Part shown: positions 48,204 through 59,244 of the stretch, one piece after another
Position numbering within the stretch: the first letter of the stretch is position 1
Layout: the number at the start of each line of letters is the position of its first letter
Assembly (NCBI GenBank): GCA_030685235.1
Contig: MU839225.1
Span: 42,138 to 106,137, forward strand
Origin: Copromyces sp. CBS 386.78
Taxonomy: Eukaryota > Ascomycota > Sordariomycetes > Sordariales > Sordariaceae
Direction of reading: 5' to 3'
DNA length: 64,000 bases
Program-made: the position numbers and the translations under genes
The notes under the pieces: model-generated
Seen by the model: the letters and a program-made list of their open reading frames with translations, nothing else
Told to the model about the DNA's origin: nothing
Database searches by the model: none

Positions 48204-49470
48204 TGAACAATCGAAGAGTCAGTGTCCATGGTATGTATACTTGTATATGGAGGGTTTGGACCCGCCGTAGCCCGTGTCGTGGGAGTGTTGGTATGGGCCT
48301 GGCACAGGAACAGATACCGACAGCAGGAAGGACGAATAGTGTCATACCTGAAAAGTGTTTGTCGTGACGCAACTATTCCATTCCCAAGCGAACGGTTTCA
48401 GTGGGGTGCATGCCGCGCCATGCCCCTGTGGGAGGTACCTCCGCCTCCCGATAAGAAGCGATAAGCTGACCGCCTTCTGTTTCTCTCAACCTACCTTCTA
48501 CAAGCATAAGCCAAGATGCCCCTCGCGGTGGGTGTCTGTGGAGTTTTAGATCGATGGATCCGCTCTGATCCCAGCGTCCGACTAACGTGCCTAATTTTCA
48601 GAGGTACTTTAATGTGGCTAGAGCAGGCACCAGGCTCAGATGCCTGCGAGTTCACGGTGCGGGTGAGTAGAGGTGGATACGCGCCTGCCTCGGAATACGG
48701 CCCCGCCGTAGGTGCTGTTAGAGCGCTACCCCAGACTACTCGCGATGCACTAAAATATAGGGGAGTTCTAGGGGCCTCCCGGTGTGCACCTGCCCGTGGC
48801 GGGGCCCTCGCAGTCAATGCCCCGTGGCCAACTTAACGGCAACTCATAGTGGACGTGAAGTGGTAAACTCCGTCATTTCCCCGGGGTGGTGGAATTTCAT
48901 CCATGCCGCCCCAAAACACTCACAACTCCAATTTCCCGTCACAACTTCCTCTTAGAGGTAATCTTCGTTTGTATACATCACCGGGGAAACGACACTCCCG
49001 TCCTCGACGCTCCTTTGCTTACCCGACGTTCTACATCCAACATTTTATTATTCCAGCCTCTACTGTTGGCTGGCTTGCTTCCTTTGCTCATACTTCCCTT
49101 GCAAGGGACTAGTCGACGGCACCAGGCCACCTACCACGGTTGCGGTGTAGGTCATACCACCACAGCCAGCCGGGCCTACCTCTACCTCCCTCCAGCTTGA
49201 CCGTTTGTACGATTGCGTCCGAACGTTCCCAACACACCCTCAGGCTATCTCGCTGTCGTTGAGGTAACCACCACACACGCTGCGGCAAATCTCCATACTG
49301 TACCAGTCTTCCTCGAATTCCAGTCTAATCGAGCGTGACCCGATACAGAAATCCCATGTTCACGATCGCCTCTTTCTGAGCACCTGTCTGTTATACCCAG
49401 CGCCCTTGGAAGACACAACCACTTCCGTCGCCGATTATACCTATAGCCATTACGTCTTCCCGTTTGCAAC
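48204..49470. other. Intergenic region upstream of exportin-5
   Basis: About 1.27 kb holding the dph7 3' UTR and the exportin promoter. The last 500 bp are C/T-rich and may be leader. No gene was recognised. Confidence 0.5.
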
Positions 49471-52400
49471 ATGGACACCAACGGGGCCGCCGGTGCTGGC
49501 GCCGACCCCGTCATCGCGAGAATTCACGAAGCGCTCAACATTGTCCACAGCCCCTACTCTCCCAACCAGGCGAGACAAGAAGCTCAGGCATTTCTGGAGG
49601 AAGTCAAGACCCGCGGCGACGCGCCCTCGCACGGTTTCAGCCTTGCTTCCGGAGGCTCACACGAACCCGTCGTTCGCCACTACGGCCTGTCTCTGCTCGA
49701 ATACGCGGTCAAGCACAAATGGTCCGAATATGACACCAACCAACGCGAGTTTCTCCGCAGTTGGATCTTGCAACTGGCACAGGGTGTCGCGAAACCAGAC
49801 CCGCCCTTTCTCCGAACAAAGATGGCCCAGCTCTGGGTCGAGATAGCTAAGCGCTGCTGGGGTGCGGATTGGATGGATATGGACGAGTTGCTGAACCGCC
49901 TATGGCAGGTGCCGAACTCGCCCGTACACAAGGAGTTCGTGCTTCTTATCCTCGAAATCTTGTCCGAGGAAATCTTCAATGGAGAAGACGCCATCGTTGC
50001 GCATAGAGAGGGAGCCCTGAGCAAGGGATGCGTTGAGATCTTCACACCTTCTGCCGTGCTCAGCGAAGCCTTCCCAACCCGTCAACATGGACCCCAGGTG
50101 CGATTCGGCGACGACGGATGGATCAGTAGAGTAACAGAACTCGTCCGAGACTGTTTGAACGAGAACATCGACAGTAATGAGGACGTCCGGGCCTGTGTCG
50201 TCAAAGCTTTGGCTGTTCTCAACTCCGTGATGCCGTGGGCAATTCCAAAAGCCATCCATGCTACCGGTTGCCGTCCTGTTATATGCAATGGCCTTGCCAG
50301 CTCAAACGTGACCGTGCAAAGGGTAATTTCGCCTCCCCTCTCTGTCTAGTCACCCTCCTACTTGTGCGATTGCTCCAAATACCTGCTCGAGTTCTCGCCG
50401 TTAACTCGTATCTCTTCAACAGGCTGCTTTGGAGGCATTGCATTCTCTCTATTCCCGGTCGTCGTTCACCAGCGAAGAATTCGTCGACCTGGTTGTTCCC
50501 ATGTACAGCCCCGAGCTGGTCGACCTTTGCAGACGACTGTTTGAATGGTCGACAGTGGACGCTGAGGACATTGACGACGACAAGTACCAGTTTGCCAAGA
50601 AATTCTCCGAGGTAAGTTGTTTCATCTACGCTACTGTATCACTAGGTCTATACTGACAATCACAGATGATCTCGTGTGTTGGAAATTACCTCGACAGGAA
50701 ATACGCCTTCATACCGCCCCAGGTTGACATCCAGGACTTCTTGAAGCTTCTGATAGCGGTGGTGCAGAGCCAGAGCCTTGTTGTTTCCATTCCCGTCCTC
50801 GTGACTTGGACGCGCCTTCTTAACCACCGCTCGCTAGGTCCGGCTATTGGGAAAACTGATATGGTTCTACCACTGTTGGACGTTACTAGCGCTCGACTGT
50901 TGCGCTATGAGAACCTCCCTGAAGATACGGAAGATCCCACGTTTGTTCTTCTCATGGAGGATACCGACACCATCCCGGAGAGACATGCCTTTCTGGGTAA
51001 CTATAGGCGATACAGTAGCTCTATTATCGAGAGCATTATCCAGCTGAGGCTCACGGATGCTTTCCAGTACATATTGAGCCAGGCAGAAAATGCTCTGCAG
51101 ACTCTGTATGAGGGCCAGCCACCCCTTAACCGTAGGTTGCTCAAGCCACAAACATCGGGACTGATGACTAACGCTGAACTTAGCGGCAACCTATTCTAAA
51201 AATTCCATGCCCGTTCTGAGAGTAGACGCCCATGCCACGGTCATCGAGGCAGCTCTCAAAGGCTACGTTAAGTGGAGGGCGAGACAGGGAGAACTTCCTG
51301 GAGGGGTAAGCTTATCCTGCTGCGCTGTAGAGCTCATGATAAATAACTGACAACCTATCAGGAGGAGGAAGTTTCGAGTATCGAGACACATCTTGAGCAG
51401 TGGTGTAGCAGGCTGCTGGAGATGAATATTGAGGTACGCCTTCATTTCGCCCTGGTTTGGTACCTGGCAGTAAGGGCAAAAATCTGACGAATTGATATAG
51501 GACCCTCTTATCCGTAAACGTATCCTCCAGCTGCTTGTCGCCTTCTCCACTACGGCTCTCGACACCAAAGCCAACTTCATGCTGAGAGTGCTCGAGCACA
51601 TTCTCATGACATGGCCTGCATTGCAGCCTGAGCACAAGACCTTCAATGATGCGATCAGGGATCTCCAAACTGAAAGCATGGTTGAGTTGCAGAGGCTCGC
51701 CTCCAAGATGCCAGATCATTTATTGGTAAGTGGTGCTAGACTTTTGCACCCTATAACGAATTGCTCATTTTTTACTTACCTTCTTGTTTCTACCAGGATG
51801 TCTATGACCAGCTTGAATCCAAGGTCGAGGAGATGATCGCCTCCGGAACACTCGATGAAAAGCGCCAGATTGCATATCGCAGTTTCCTTTTTATCATCAT
51901 GTAAGAAACCCCGCTTAGCCTGCGTGAACTTTCGATAATGGCTTTTCATCGAAAGCTACAATCCATCATGTTTCGACTTTACTAACTAACTGGTAAACCC
52001 ATAGCCACCGGGCAACCCGCATCGACCAAGAAACGCGGATCAGGCGTCTTGCTGAATTCGTCGAGCCCGTCAAAACTCAGTGGAAGGAAGCCCCGTTGCA
52101 ACAAGCACTCGGCTCATTCGAGGGATTCTGCCAACTTATTGGTCTGGACAAGGCGCAAAACTACATTGCACAGCGCCATGTTCACCAAGTTGGTGATTGG
52201 GGTGCTGTGGCCCTTGATGCCGAAGGGTTGGCGCTGCAAGCCGCACTCGAACAAAGACAAACAGTATGTTTCCCCGGTAGAAATCGCTTCCAATTTGCTT
52301 CATAGTTGCTGACATACTTGCAGTTCCTTCCCTTGCGTTCAACCAAGTCGTTCTTGACTTACTCGGTCGAGAAACTGGAGAAGAACTCCCCTGCCTATCA

Positions 52401-53919
52401 AGCGTCCTGCACCCTTTGGCAGGATGGGTTCCCAATCATTTTACCAGAACTGCTCAAGTTTTTGAGCTATGCACATGCATGCCATGATCCGAAGAACTGG
52501 TCCTTGCTTCCAGAAGAGATGCGTCCTGTCGTCAGCCGTCTCCTGACTGACCGCTTTTGGCAAGCCGGTATTTCGGAAGGGAGCAAAGACGACTTCTATG
52601 CGCGGGTCCTGGACAAGAAGAACACCCTTGAGGGCCTTGCCTCCACCATTCGTGGTACTGTGCGCTTCGTCCGCGAGGCATGCTACGCCGTCATTTACTG
52701 CATGAGCAGACTTGATGTGCAGTTCTATGGGTTCACCGAGCTTCCTGGGCCCTTGGCAAACGCCCTGTTTGCCGATTCATTCAGCCTCTCGTCTCATCAG
52801 CTTATTAATCTGTTGAACTTGGTGAGGTATCTGGTTGATCACTGTCCTGTGGAGCTAAGGGATCACTTCCTACCTCCAATCCTGGCCTCGTGCTTCCAGC
52901 AGATGGATGCCAAGATTAGCAGTGAATGGGAGAAGCTGGGGCAGAAGCAAACCGTGCAGGTGGCAGACAACGATGAATTAACGGAGGAGATGAAGGCGGA
53001 AAGCATTCTCAGGCAGCTGACGTATACAGCAGCCATTATGGTGGCCGAGTTCCTTGACCCAGCGAGGACTGGTAAGTTGCTTAACACCACTGGTACATTC
53101 TTCGAAGTTTTACTGACCCTATTCACAGGACCACCTAGCAACCTTCCGGCCTCTCCCAACGGCACCACTCCGGAGTCCCGGTATCCATCGCTTCGGAGAT
53201 TTTGCCTCATGCAAACGTCGATTGCCGGCCCTCTCCTCCTATTCCTCTGCCATGCAATCCACATGCGTGATACCAGATGCTGTGGTGTCGTCCTCCGTGT
53301 GTTCCGATCCATCGTACCGGAGTTCCAGATCCAGAGTCAACCCAAGGAGCAGAAGGATCCGTCTCATCCTTCTCTACCTGATGAGAACTTCCCTATCCCC
53401 GACGCTACCAAGGCAGAAATCCACCAGTTTCTCGGAACTGACGTGATGAAAGCCGCGATCTCCTCGATGAACGATCCTTATTTCGTTGACTCCCAGAAAG
53501 ACCTTGCGACCCTGATCGCAACGATCCTTGCTAACTACTGCGTCGGCGATGACTTCTCGGGAGGCAACTCTGCGCCTCGCCAAATCCTATGCTCACTGCC
53601 GGGCATTAAGGAGCAGGAAGTGGATAGGACCCTTACTTTCCTGCGACGTCCAGGTACACATTCGCGCCAACAACGCGCTGTGGTCCTCGATCTCTTGAGG
53701 AATGTCAAGAGTGTGAGCATCAGCGAGATGGGGAAGCTCAAGGACCCCAGAGAAGAAGTCATTAGAAAGGCCCCCAAGAGGAGCAAGATGGCCCAGAAGT
53801 TCATGACGCCTCAACAGGGCGCCGATACTACCGTGGCTGGTACTGAACAGGGAAGTGGCAAGAGGCAAGCGACTCCGGATCTTACAGGAGTCGCCGGGAT
53901 GTTCGACGAGGGACACTGA
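49471..53919 (+). CDS. msn5: Exportin-5 / MSN5-type karyopherin
   Basis: MSN5/exportin-5 is a RanGTP-dependent nuclear export receptor; yeast Msn5 exports phosphorylated transcription regulators. I rebuilt ten exons: 49471-50322, 50423-50611, 50666-51131, 51184-51305, 51362-51433, 51501-51725, 51797-51900, 52005-52263, 52324-53071 and 53129-53919. All phases fit and give 1275 residues. The N-terminus has an importin-beta-like HEAT start and an Xpo1-type region ([32 protein letters not shown]). The rest is helical repeats, ending in a basic tail with [10 protein letters not shown]. The ninth intron is 57 nt, in frame and free of stops. The exon around 51132-51183 needs splicing to avoid an early stop and uses a CTAAC branch site. 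Confidence 0.92.
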
Positions 53920-54771
53920 GCGATGTTAACCGGCAAGAGCGTACAATGTGTTAGTGACCTATCACATTTGCTTTCGACTCGGGCTTTCAGCGCTACGCAG
54001 TTATATTGTAACGTCAATGCCACGACCGAACCCACCAGGAGCCCGGTCTCGTACATGCTCCTCAAGAGGCATTTGGAAAGGTCTTAACTACTTGTCAATG
54101 GCTTTGAACCATCATACGCCTCATTTGAGCGAATTGGACACAAAATATGCGTCTGCTGATGGCGCTGTCTTGTGGTTTATACTCAAGCATACTTCAGTCG
54201 CTAGTCTGGGGTGATGAGCTTCGCGAAATCGAAAACCTGGCCTAAGGCTTGACATTGGGACTCGAATGGAAAGCGAAAATTACAGTTTAGGAAGAGAGTG
54301 GTTTGGAAGAGTGTTTGATGAAAGCTAACAGCGGAGACCAGAGCCACGACGATAGTACGGTTGATGATTGTCACGACCGACTACTGTCTTCTTGATACAA
54401 ATTTGTAGTCAAGCTTGACCCTTAGACGTCGGCGCAGCTGGAAATTTGCAGCTATATAGAGAAACAAAAGCGGCCGTGGGCTCGGCGATCGAGCCTCCAT
54501 CGGTTGACTTGGAGTGCAATGGATTTGTCTTGATTTAAGGGTGCCCGTTTAACTCCTCGATGAAAGCATGACCTGTCGCCGTCTAATCCAATGATGATGA
54601 GCCAGTCTGCCAGTCCTTTGGCAGACATCTTTTACCCGTGGCCAAGCTACCTAGGTACACGCGCCAACCTCACACAGGGCACCCACGGGTACATCCACCG
54701 TGCATAAGCATGTCCAAATCCTTCCGACATTCCGGGAAACAGTACGTTTTAGCAACGGAGCTAGTGCTACG
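53920..54771. other. Intergenic region left of the transposon
   Basis: Contains the exportin 3' UTR and a copy of the GCTACCTAGGTA motif at 54646-54657. No gene was recognised. Confidence 0.5.
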
Positions 54772-54780
54772 TTTACTAAT
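54772..54780 (+). repeat. Left 9-bp target-site duplication (TTTACTAAT)
   Basis: Identical to 55413-55421, directly outside the terminal inverted repeats of the element between them. Confidence 0.9.
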
Positions 54781-55412
54781 CGAAAAGGTTAGTTGGCTAG
54801 TATAGAAACGATGCGTGGCTAGTCCCCCCCACTTTTACAGCACGTGCAACCGCCCAGCCCAGCCGCGCCAAACCGTGTACATCGCTTACGTGCGCGCACA
54901 CCACCAAATCTACGTCGCTCTTTCACGTGAAGCTATTCACAGTCATCAATCTTATCAATTATCTACTGTTGGGAAGGTTAATATTCGAATCGGAGTTGAG
55001 GCCATTTTGGCTGGGGATTCTAATCAAGTCCCGTCAATACTAGTTGTTATAGTCGGCTGGGTGGGAGTCTGACTTACTAATTCAAAAGCGCGACCGCGAT
55101 TTGCAGGCGGAAGTATAGCGGCACAACACAACACAACGAGGTCGATGGCACTCCACGAAATAACAACAAAAACAACGAGATAATCGTTCAAAACAATTGC
55201 GCAACGGTAGGTAAGGTCTCGCGATAGCTTCATTCAATTACGCAATATAGTTAACGGTCGTTAATAGACTACGCGACGCCAGTGAGGGTTGGGCAACGAT
55301 ATGTACGGTATGCTGGCGCGGCTGGGCTGGGCGGCTGGCTGAGCTTACTCAGCTGTAAAAGTGGGGGGGACTAGCCACGCATCATTTCTATACTAGCCAA
55401 CTAACCTTTTCG
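54781..55412. mobile_element. MULE-like miniature inverted-repeat transposon, 632 bp
   Basis: The ends 54781-54841 and 55352-55412 are inverted copies of each other: 61 bp beginning CGAAAAGGTTAGTTGGC, with one C/T mismatch. After a 16-bp interruption on the right side, homology continues through a 21-bp block containing CGCCCAGCCCAGCCGCG, so the terminal inverted repeats extend beyond 80 bp. The element is flanked by a perfect 9-bp duplication. Long inverted repeats with a 9-bp duplication are typical of Mutator-like elements. The inside has no long open frame, so it is non-autonomous. It shows no strong RIP signature, as expected for a repeat this short. Confidence 0.88.
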
Positions 55413-55421
55413 TTTACTAAT
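55413..55421 (+). repeat. Right 9-bp target-site duplication (TTTACTAAT)
   Basis: Matches 54772-54780 exactly and abuts the right inverted repeat. Confidence 0.9.
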
Positions 55422-56502
55422 GGATCAATAGGGGCGATCTGCAGTGCAATTCCAAACGGGCAAGACGGGGCTAGACCGCGGAGACCGTGCTAGCCTTTAC
55501 TGACCCCTTTTAGTGGTGTGCAAAATAGGATGTGCAGACGGTATCACTAACAGTACGCTTATTGCCATAGTAAAGCCGGCTGTTAGTGATACCGTCTGCA
55601 CATCCTATTTTGCACACCACTCTACCCCTGAAGAGCTAAATGTCAACCGAAGCTATCCCCCTTGCCCCCATGTCGGAACAATCAGGGTGAGATGATGGTC
55701 TTCATGGTCTCAGAGCTTGCGTCGGTGATACCATCCACGCATCAAACTACGCTCGAAGGAGACTGTTACACAGTCCCAACACATCTACGTTCTCGATAAG
55801 GCAAAAGTTAACAGCTTCATCGGCATTCAGGTGGCATCGTGCGCCACTGTGTTGCGGACCAACCCGGTTCCGAGCTCGAGCCAAACTTTGGCGTTGTGGC
55901 GTGGAGTCCAGCAGATGATAGGCGGTTCACTCAGCCCTGAACTAGAAAGGGGAATTATACCTTTCCGATCAACATCTTCTAACTAGTGTACGTAAGCGGC
56001 ACGATGCTATCTTCTTTCCTTGGATATTCATCTGTTTCACTCTATTGTCCATGCTCAGGATCTCGCCATATCTACCCTTTCCCACTAAAAGCACGACGGC
56101 TAATTCACACCTAGAGCAGATAAACTGGCAGTAGTCATCCCTTGTCCTTGTCATCTCTGCCGGCTTTCATCACTGTCTCATGTAGTGAGCCAGCTTACCT
56201 ACCACCAGCCCCTAAGAGATACAGAAGAAAACACCGGGAATCGTGAGGTACCAGAGAGCAACTGTCATCTACGTACCTGCTCCGAGGCCAAAGAATCATC
56301 GACCACCTTGCCCTTCAACGATCACAACCCTAGCGAGTGTCGTCACTCTCTCTGGCGCTTACATCCGCCTAATCTGGCTCCCAGCTGCACTAGAAATACT
56401 TGGACAGGACCCCCCGGGAAAGCATCGCCCTATTGCTCCTTCCGGCACTTCATCCACCAGGTCCCATTGGCGAAAGACCCAGCTTACAAGAATTGCGTGA
56501 CC
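55422..56502. other. Intergenic region between the transposon and the regulator gene
   Basis: Contains the long perfect inverted repeat at 55512-55621 and the upstream region of the Zn2Cys6 gene. No protein gene was recognised. Confidence 0.5.
55512..55621. repeat. Perfect inverted repeat, 42-bp arms, 26-nt loop
   Basis: Arm 55512-55553 (starts AGTGGTGTGCAAAATAGG) is the exact reverse complement of 55580-55621. The loop is 55554-55579. There is no clear target-site duplication around it and it shares no sequence with the neighbouring transposon. It could be a fold-back element, a recent inversion-duplication product or a hairpin RNA locus. Confidence 0.95.
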
Positions 56503-58901
56503 ATGGTATATCTCGGAAAGCCATCCAAAGGCTGTCAAGTGTGCCGCACACGAAGAATCAAGGTAAGTTGGGGTGTATGCGATGAACTTGAAAACAACAA
56601 TGGCTGACCAGGTGGCACAACCACTCACCTCTCGGGCGTTAATCAGTGCGATGAAACCAAACCAACATGCAATCAGTGTCTCAAAGCAAGGAGACAATGC
56701 CCCGGGTATAAAGATGACTTCGACCTAGTCTTTCGTAACGTCACCAAAGCAACAGAACGAAGGGTCCAGAGAGCCAACAAGAAGGGAAAGCAAAAGTTAT
56801 CCGCAGCAGGGAGTGATGGCTCCAGCTCAGGGTCAGGCACCTCAAGGCCATATCCAAGCCCAGGAGAATCATCGTCATCATCACCGCCGTCGTCATCGTC
56901 GTCCGTCTCAGTGTCATCATCGTCTTGCGTCGATGGGGAACAGCATCAGTTTTCTCTCACATCTACGGCGCGGAAGACAGTCAGGTCACCCTTCGAGCTC
57001 GCGGTCATACCGGCCATTCAGATCCCCACCGAGACTCAGGCGTCATGTCACTTTGTATCCAACTTCGTGCTCATTCCCCGCCAGGGAACGACGAGAGGGT
57101 TCATGGACTACCTGATCCCACTCATGAAGACTGAGACGATATCATCGGCACCCCATCTCCAGTTTGCGTTTAATGCATGCGCACTGGCTTCGCTGGGAAA
57201 CAGAGTCAAGAGCGACGGGGTCGACTTTGCTGCGAGCGCACATGGGGAGTATGCCAAAGCCCTGAGAGCCACGCAGGCCGCATTGATGGACCCGGTCAGG
57301 TGCACGTCTGATTCGGTCCTAGCTACGGTGTTGCTTTTGGGCATGTTCGAGAACATCACGGCGAAGAAACTGGGCGAGTTTGCGTGGGGTTCTCATATTG
57401 AAGGGGCCATTCAACTTGTCAAAGCTCGAGGAAAGAAACAGCTACAGACTCAGACCGGATTACAGTTGTTCATCGCCGTGCGAACACAACAGGTAAAGCC
57501 AGCGCATTTGCAGACGTACCACCACGCAAGACCTGTCGGGTACTAACAACACCCACAGATAATCCACGCTCTAACTTCCGGTAGCCCTCCGGTAATGGGC
57601 GTCGACTGGTGGCTCGACAACGCAGTCAACGACTCCTACGCCGCTCACTGCCAGCGTCTCAACCTCCAAACCAGCGAGCTCCGCGCCGAAGTAACGCACA
57701 TAATGACCCACGGGACCGGTGCCGCCGGCGCCTCCTCGTCCTCTCCCTCCCGTCCTCGCTCACCCTCAGTATCCTATGAAGAAAGGACCGCCAAAATCCT
57801 CTCCCTCATGCGCCGCTCCCAAGAGCTCGACCGCGCCATGGTCGACTGGATGGCATCCCTCCCGCCACACTGGCGCTACCGCACCCTGTGTTGGCAAAAC
57901 TACGTCGCCAACACCGACTACGCGCACGCCGAAGTCTTTCCCGGTAGAGTGGACGTGTACACCGACGTCTGGATCGCGTCCATGTGGAACATGGGGCGGG
58001 TCACCCGCTTGATTCTCGCTAGCATCACGGTCCGCTGCGCCGCGTGGGCCTGTAGTCCCGTTGATTATAGGACGACGCCAGAGTATGCGCATAGTGCACG
58101 GGTGTGTGCGGAGGTTATTAGTGATGTGTTGGCGAGCGTGCCGTATCATTTGGGGTGGCATTATCGGACGAAGAAGAGGACGAGGAGGCAGGGTTTGGGG
58201 CGTGGTAAGAGGAACTGGGAGAATACTGATGATGAGGATGATGATGATGGGGAAGACGGACTGGATGACGAGGAACAATTGTCTGGATTTGGATGTGGTG
58301 AAGACGAACAGGGGACAAAGGGATTGGCTGGATACTTTTTGACGTGGCCGTTGGCTTGTGTCATGGGGCAGGATTATTTGACGGAGGATCAGAGGACGTG
58401 GGTGAGAGGGAGGCTAAGGTATATTGGCGAGGAGTTGGGGATTCGGTATGCGAATATTTTGGCGCAGGTGAGTTTGCGATTGGCTTCTTTCCTGTTTTAT
58501 ATCTGCTTATCGTCAATACTAACCAACCCTCCCCCCCATTCCAGCTCCATGTCCGCATCCCATCCATGCTCATCCGCCGCGACGGCCTCATGGCCCAACC
58601 ATACCCCAACGCCCAAGATTTCCAACGTCTTCTCTCCTCGGCCAGAAAGTCACCCCCGGTTATGTCTGGGTACTCGCTCAATCCAATACAGGAAAGAGAG
58701 AGGATGCAGATGGAGTTCATGGAGCTGAAGAAGAAGGAGCTGCTGGCGAAAGCAACCGGTGCAGCTGGAAAGGAGGGACGATACGATAAGACCGGCACGA
58801 ATAAGTCTGAGCGAATAGGGAACAATGGCGCCAACAGCGAGGAGAGACGGGAGGAGGAGGAGAAAGTCATGGTTGTTGCAAGGAAGTGGCTTACTGTTTG
58901 A
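56503..58901 (+). CDS. Zn(II)2Cys6 fungal transcription factor
   Basis: A fungus-specific nuclear regulator with an N-terminal binuclear zinc cluster; the target genes cannot be told. There are four exons, 56503-56562, 56647-57492, 57559-58467 and 58545-58901, all joined in phase 0, giving 723 residues. The cluster has the spacing C-x2-C-x6-C-x6-C-x2-C-x6-C starting at CQVC; the first intron falls just before its third Cys. A basic segment and a Ser-rich linker come next, then a helical fungal-TF middle-homology-like region (about residues 150-550), interrupted by an acidic stretch of Asp/Glu near residue 600, and a charged coiled C-terminus (ERERMQMEFMELKKKELLAK). The start at 56503 puts the zinc cluster close to the N-terminus, as is usual. 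It lies next to the APH-like gene, but I see no clear pathway partner. Confidence 0.9.
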
Positions 58902-59244
58902 ACGAGAGCAAGGGGTGATGATGTTGATGCTCCTGATGAACATACGTCGCCCAGTTTCTCGGCATGTACATTGAGAGTAGAGACCTTATATAAATGCAGT
59001 AACGCCAAACCAAGCATTCCCGCTCTTTGATAATTCACACCAGCATCGTAGTGTTATCTACCTATGTACCGTCCTATGCTCCTATGGCTATACATGATTG
59101 ATGCAATAGTTTGTACTTTTTCCTTTCCGAACTTAAAAATGACAGATTTCCCCAGCAGAAACATGTGGACGCCATCCGGGATCCTTTCCAGGCCGAGCAT
59201 CCAACTTGAAGATACTACATCCAATCCCTTCTTTCTGGTGTTAC
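58902..59244. other. Convergent 3' intergenic region
   Basis: Between the stop codons of the Zn2Cys6 regulator (+) and the APH-like protein (-). No feature was seen. Confidence 0.5.

Noticed and set aside
53590..53920. Antisense frames opposite the end of exportin-5
   Set aside because: No domain or start context; shadow of a conserved coding exon.
54781..55412. The inverted-repeat element as an hAT-type transposon
   Set aside because: hAT elements make 8-bp duplications and have short inverted repeats. Here the duplication is 9 bp and the inverted repeats exceed 60 bp, which fits MULEs better.
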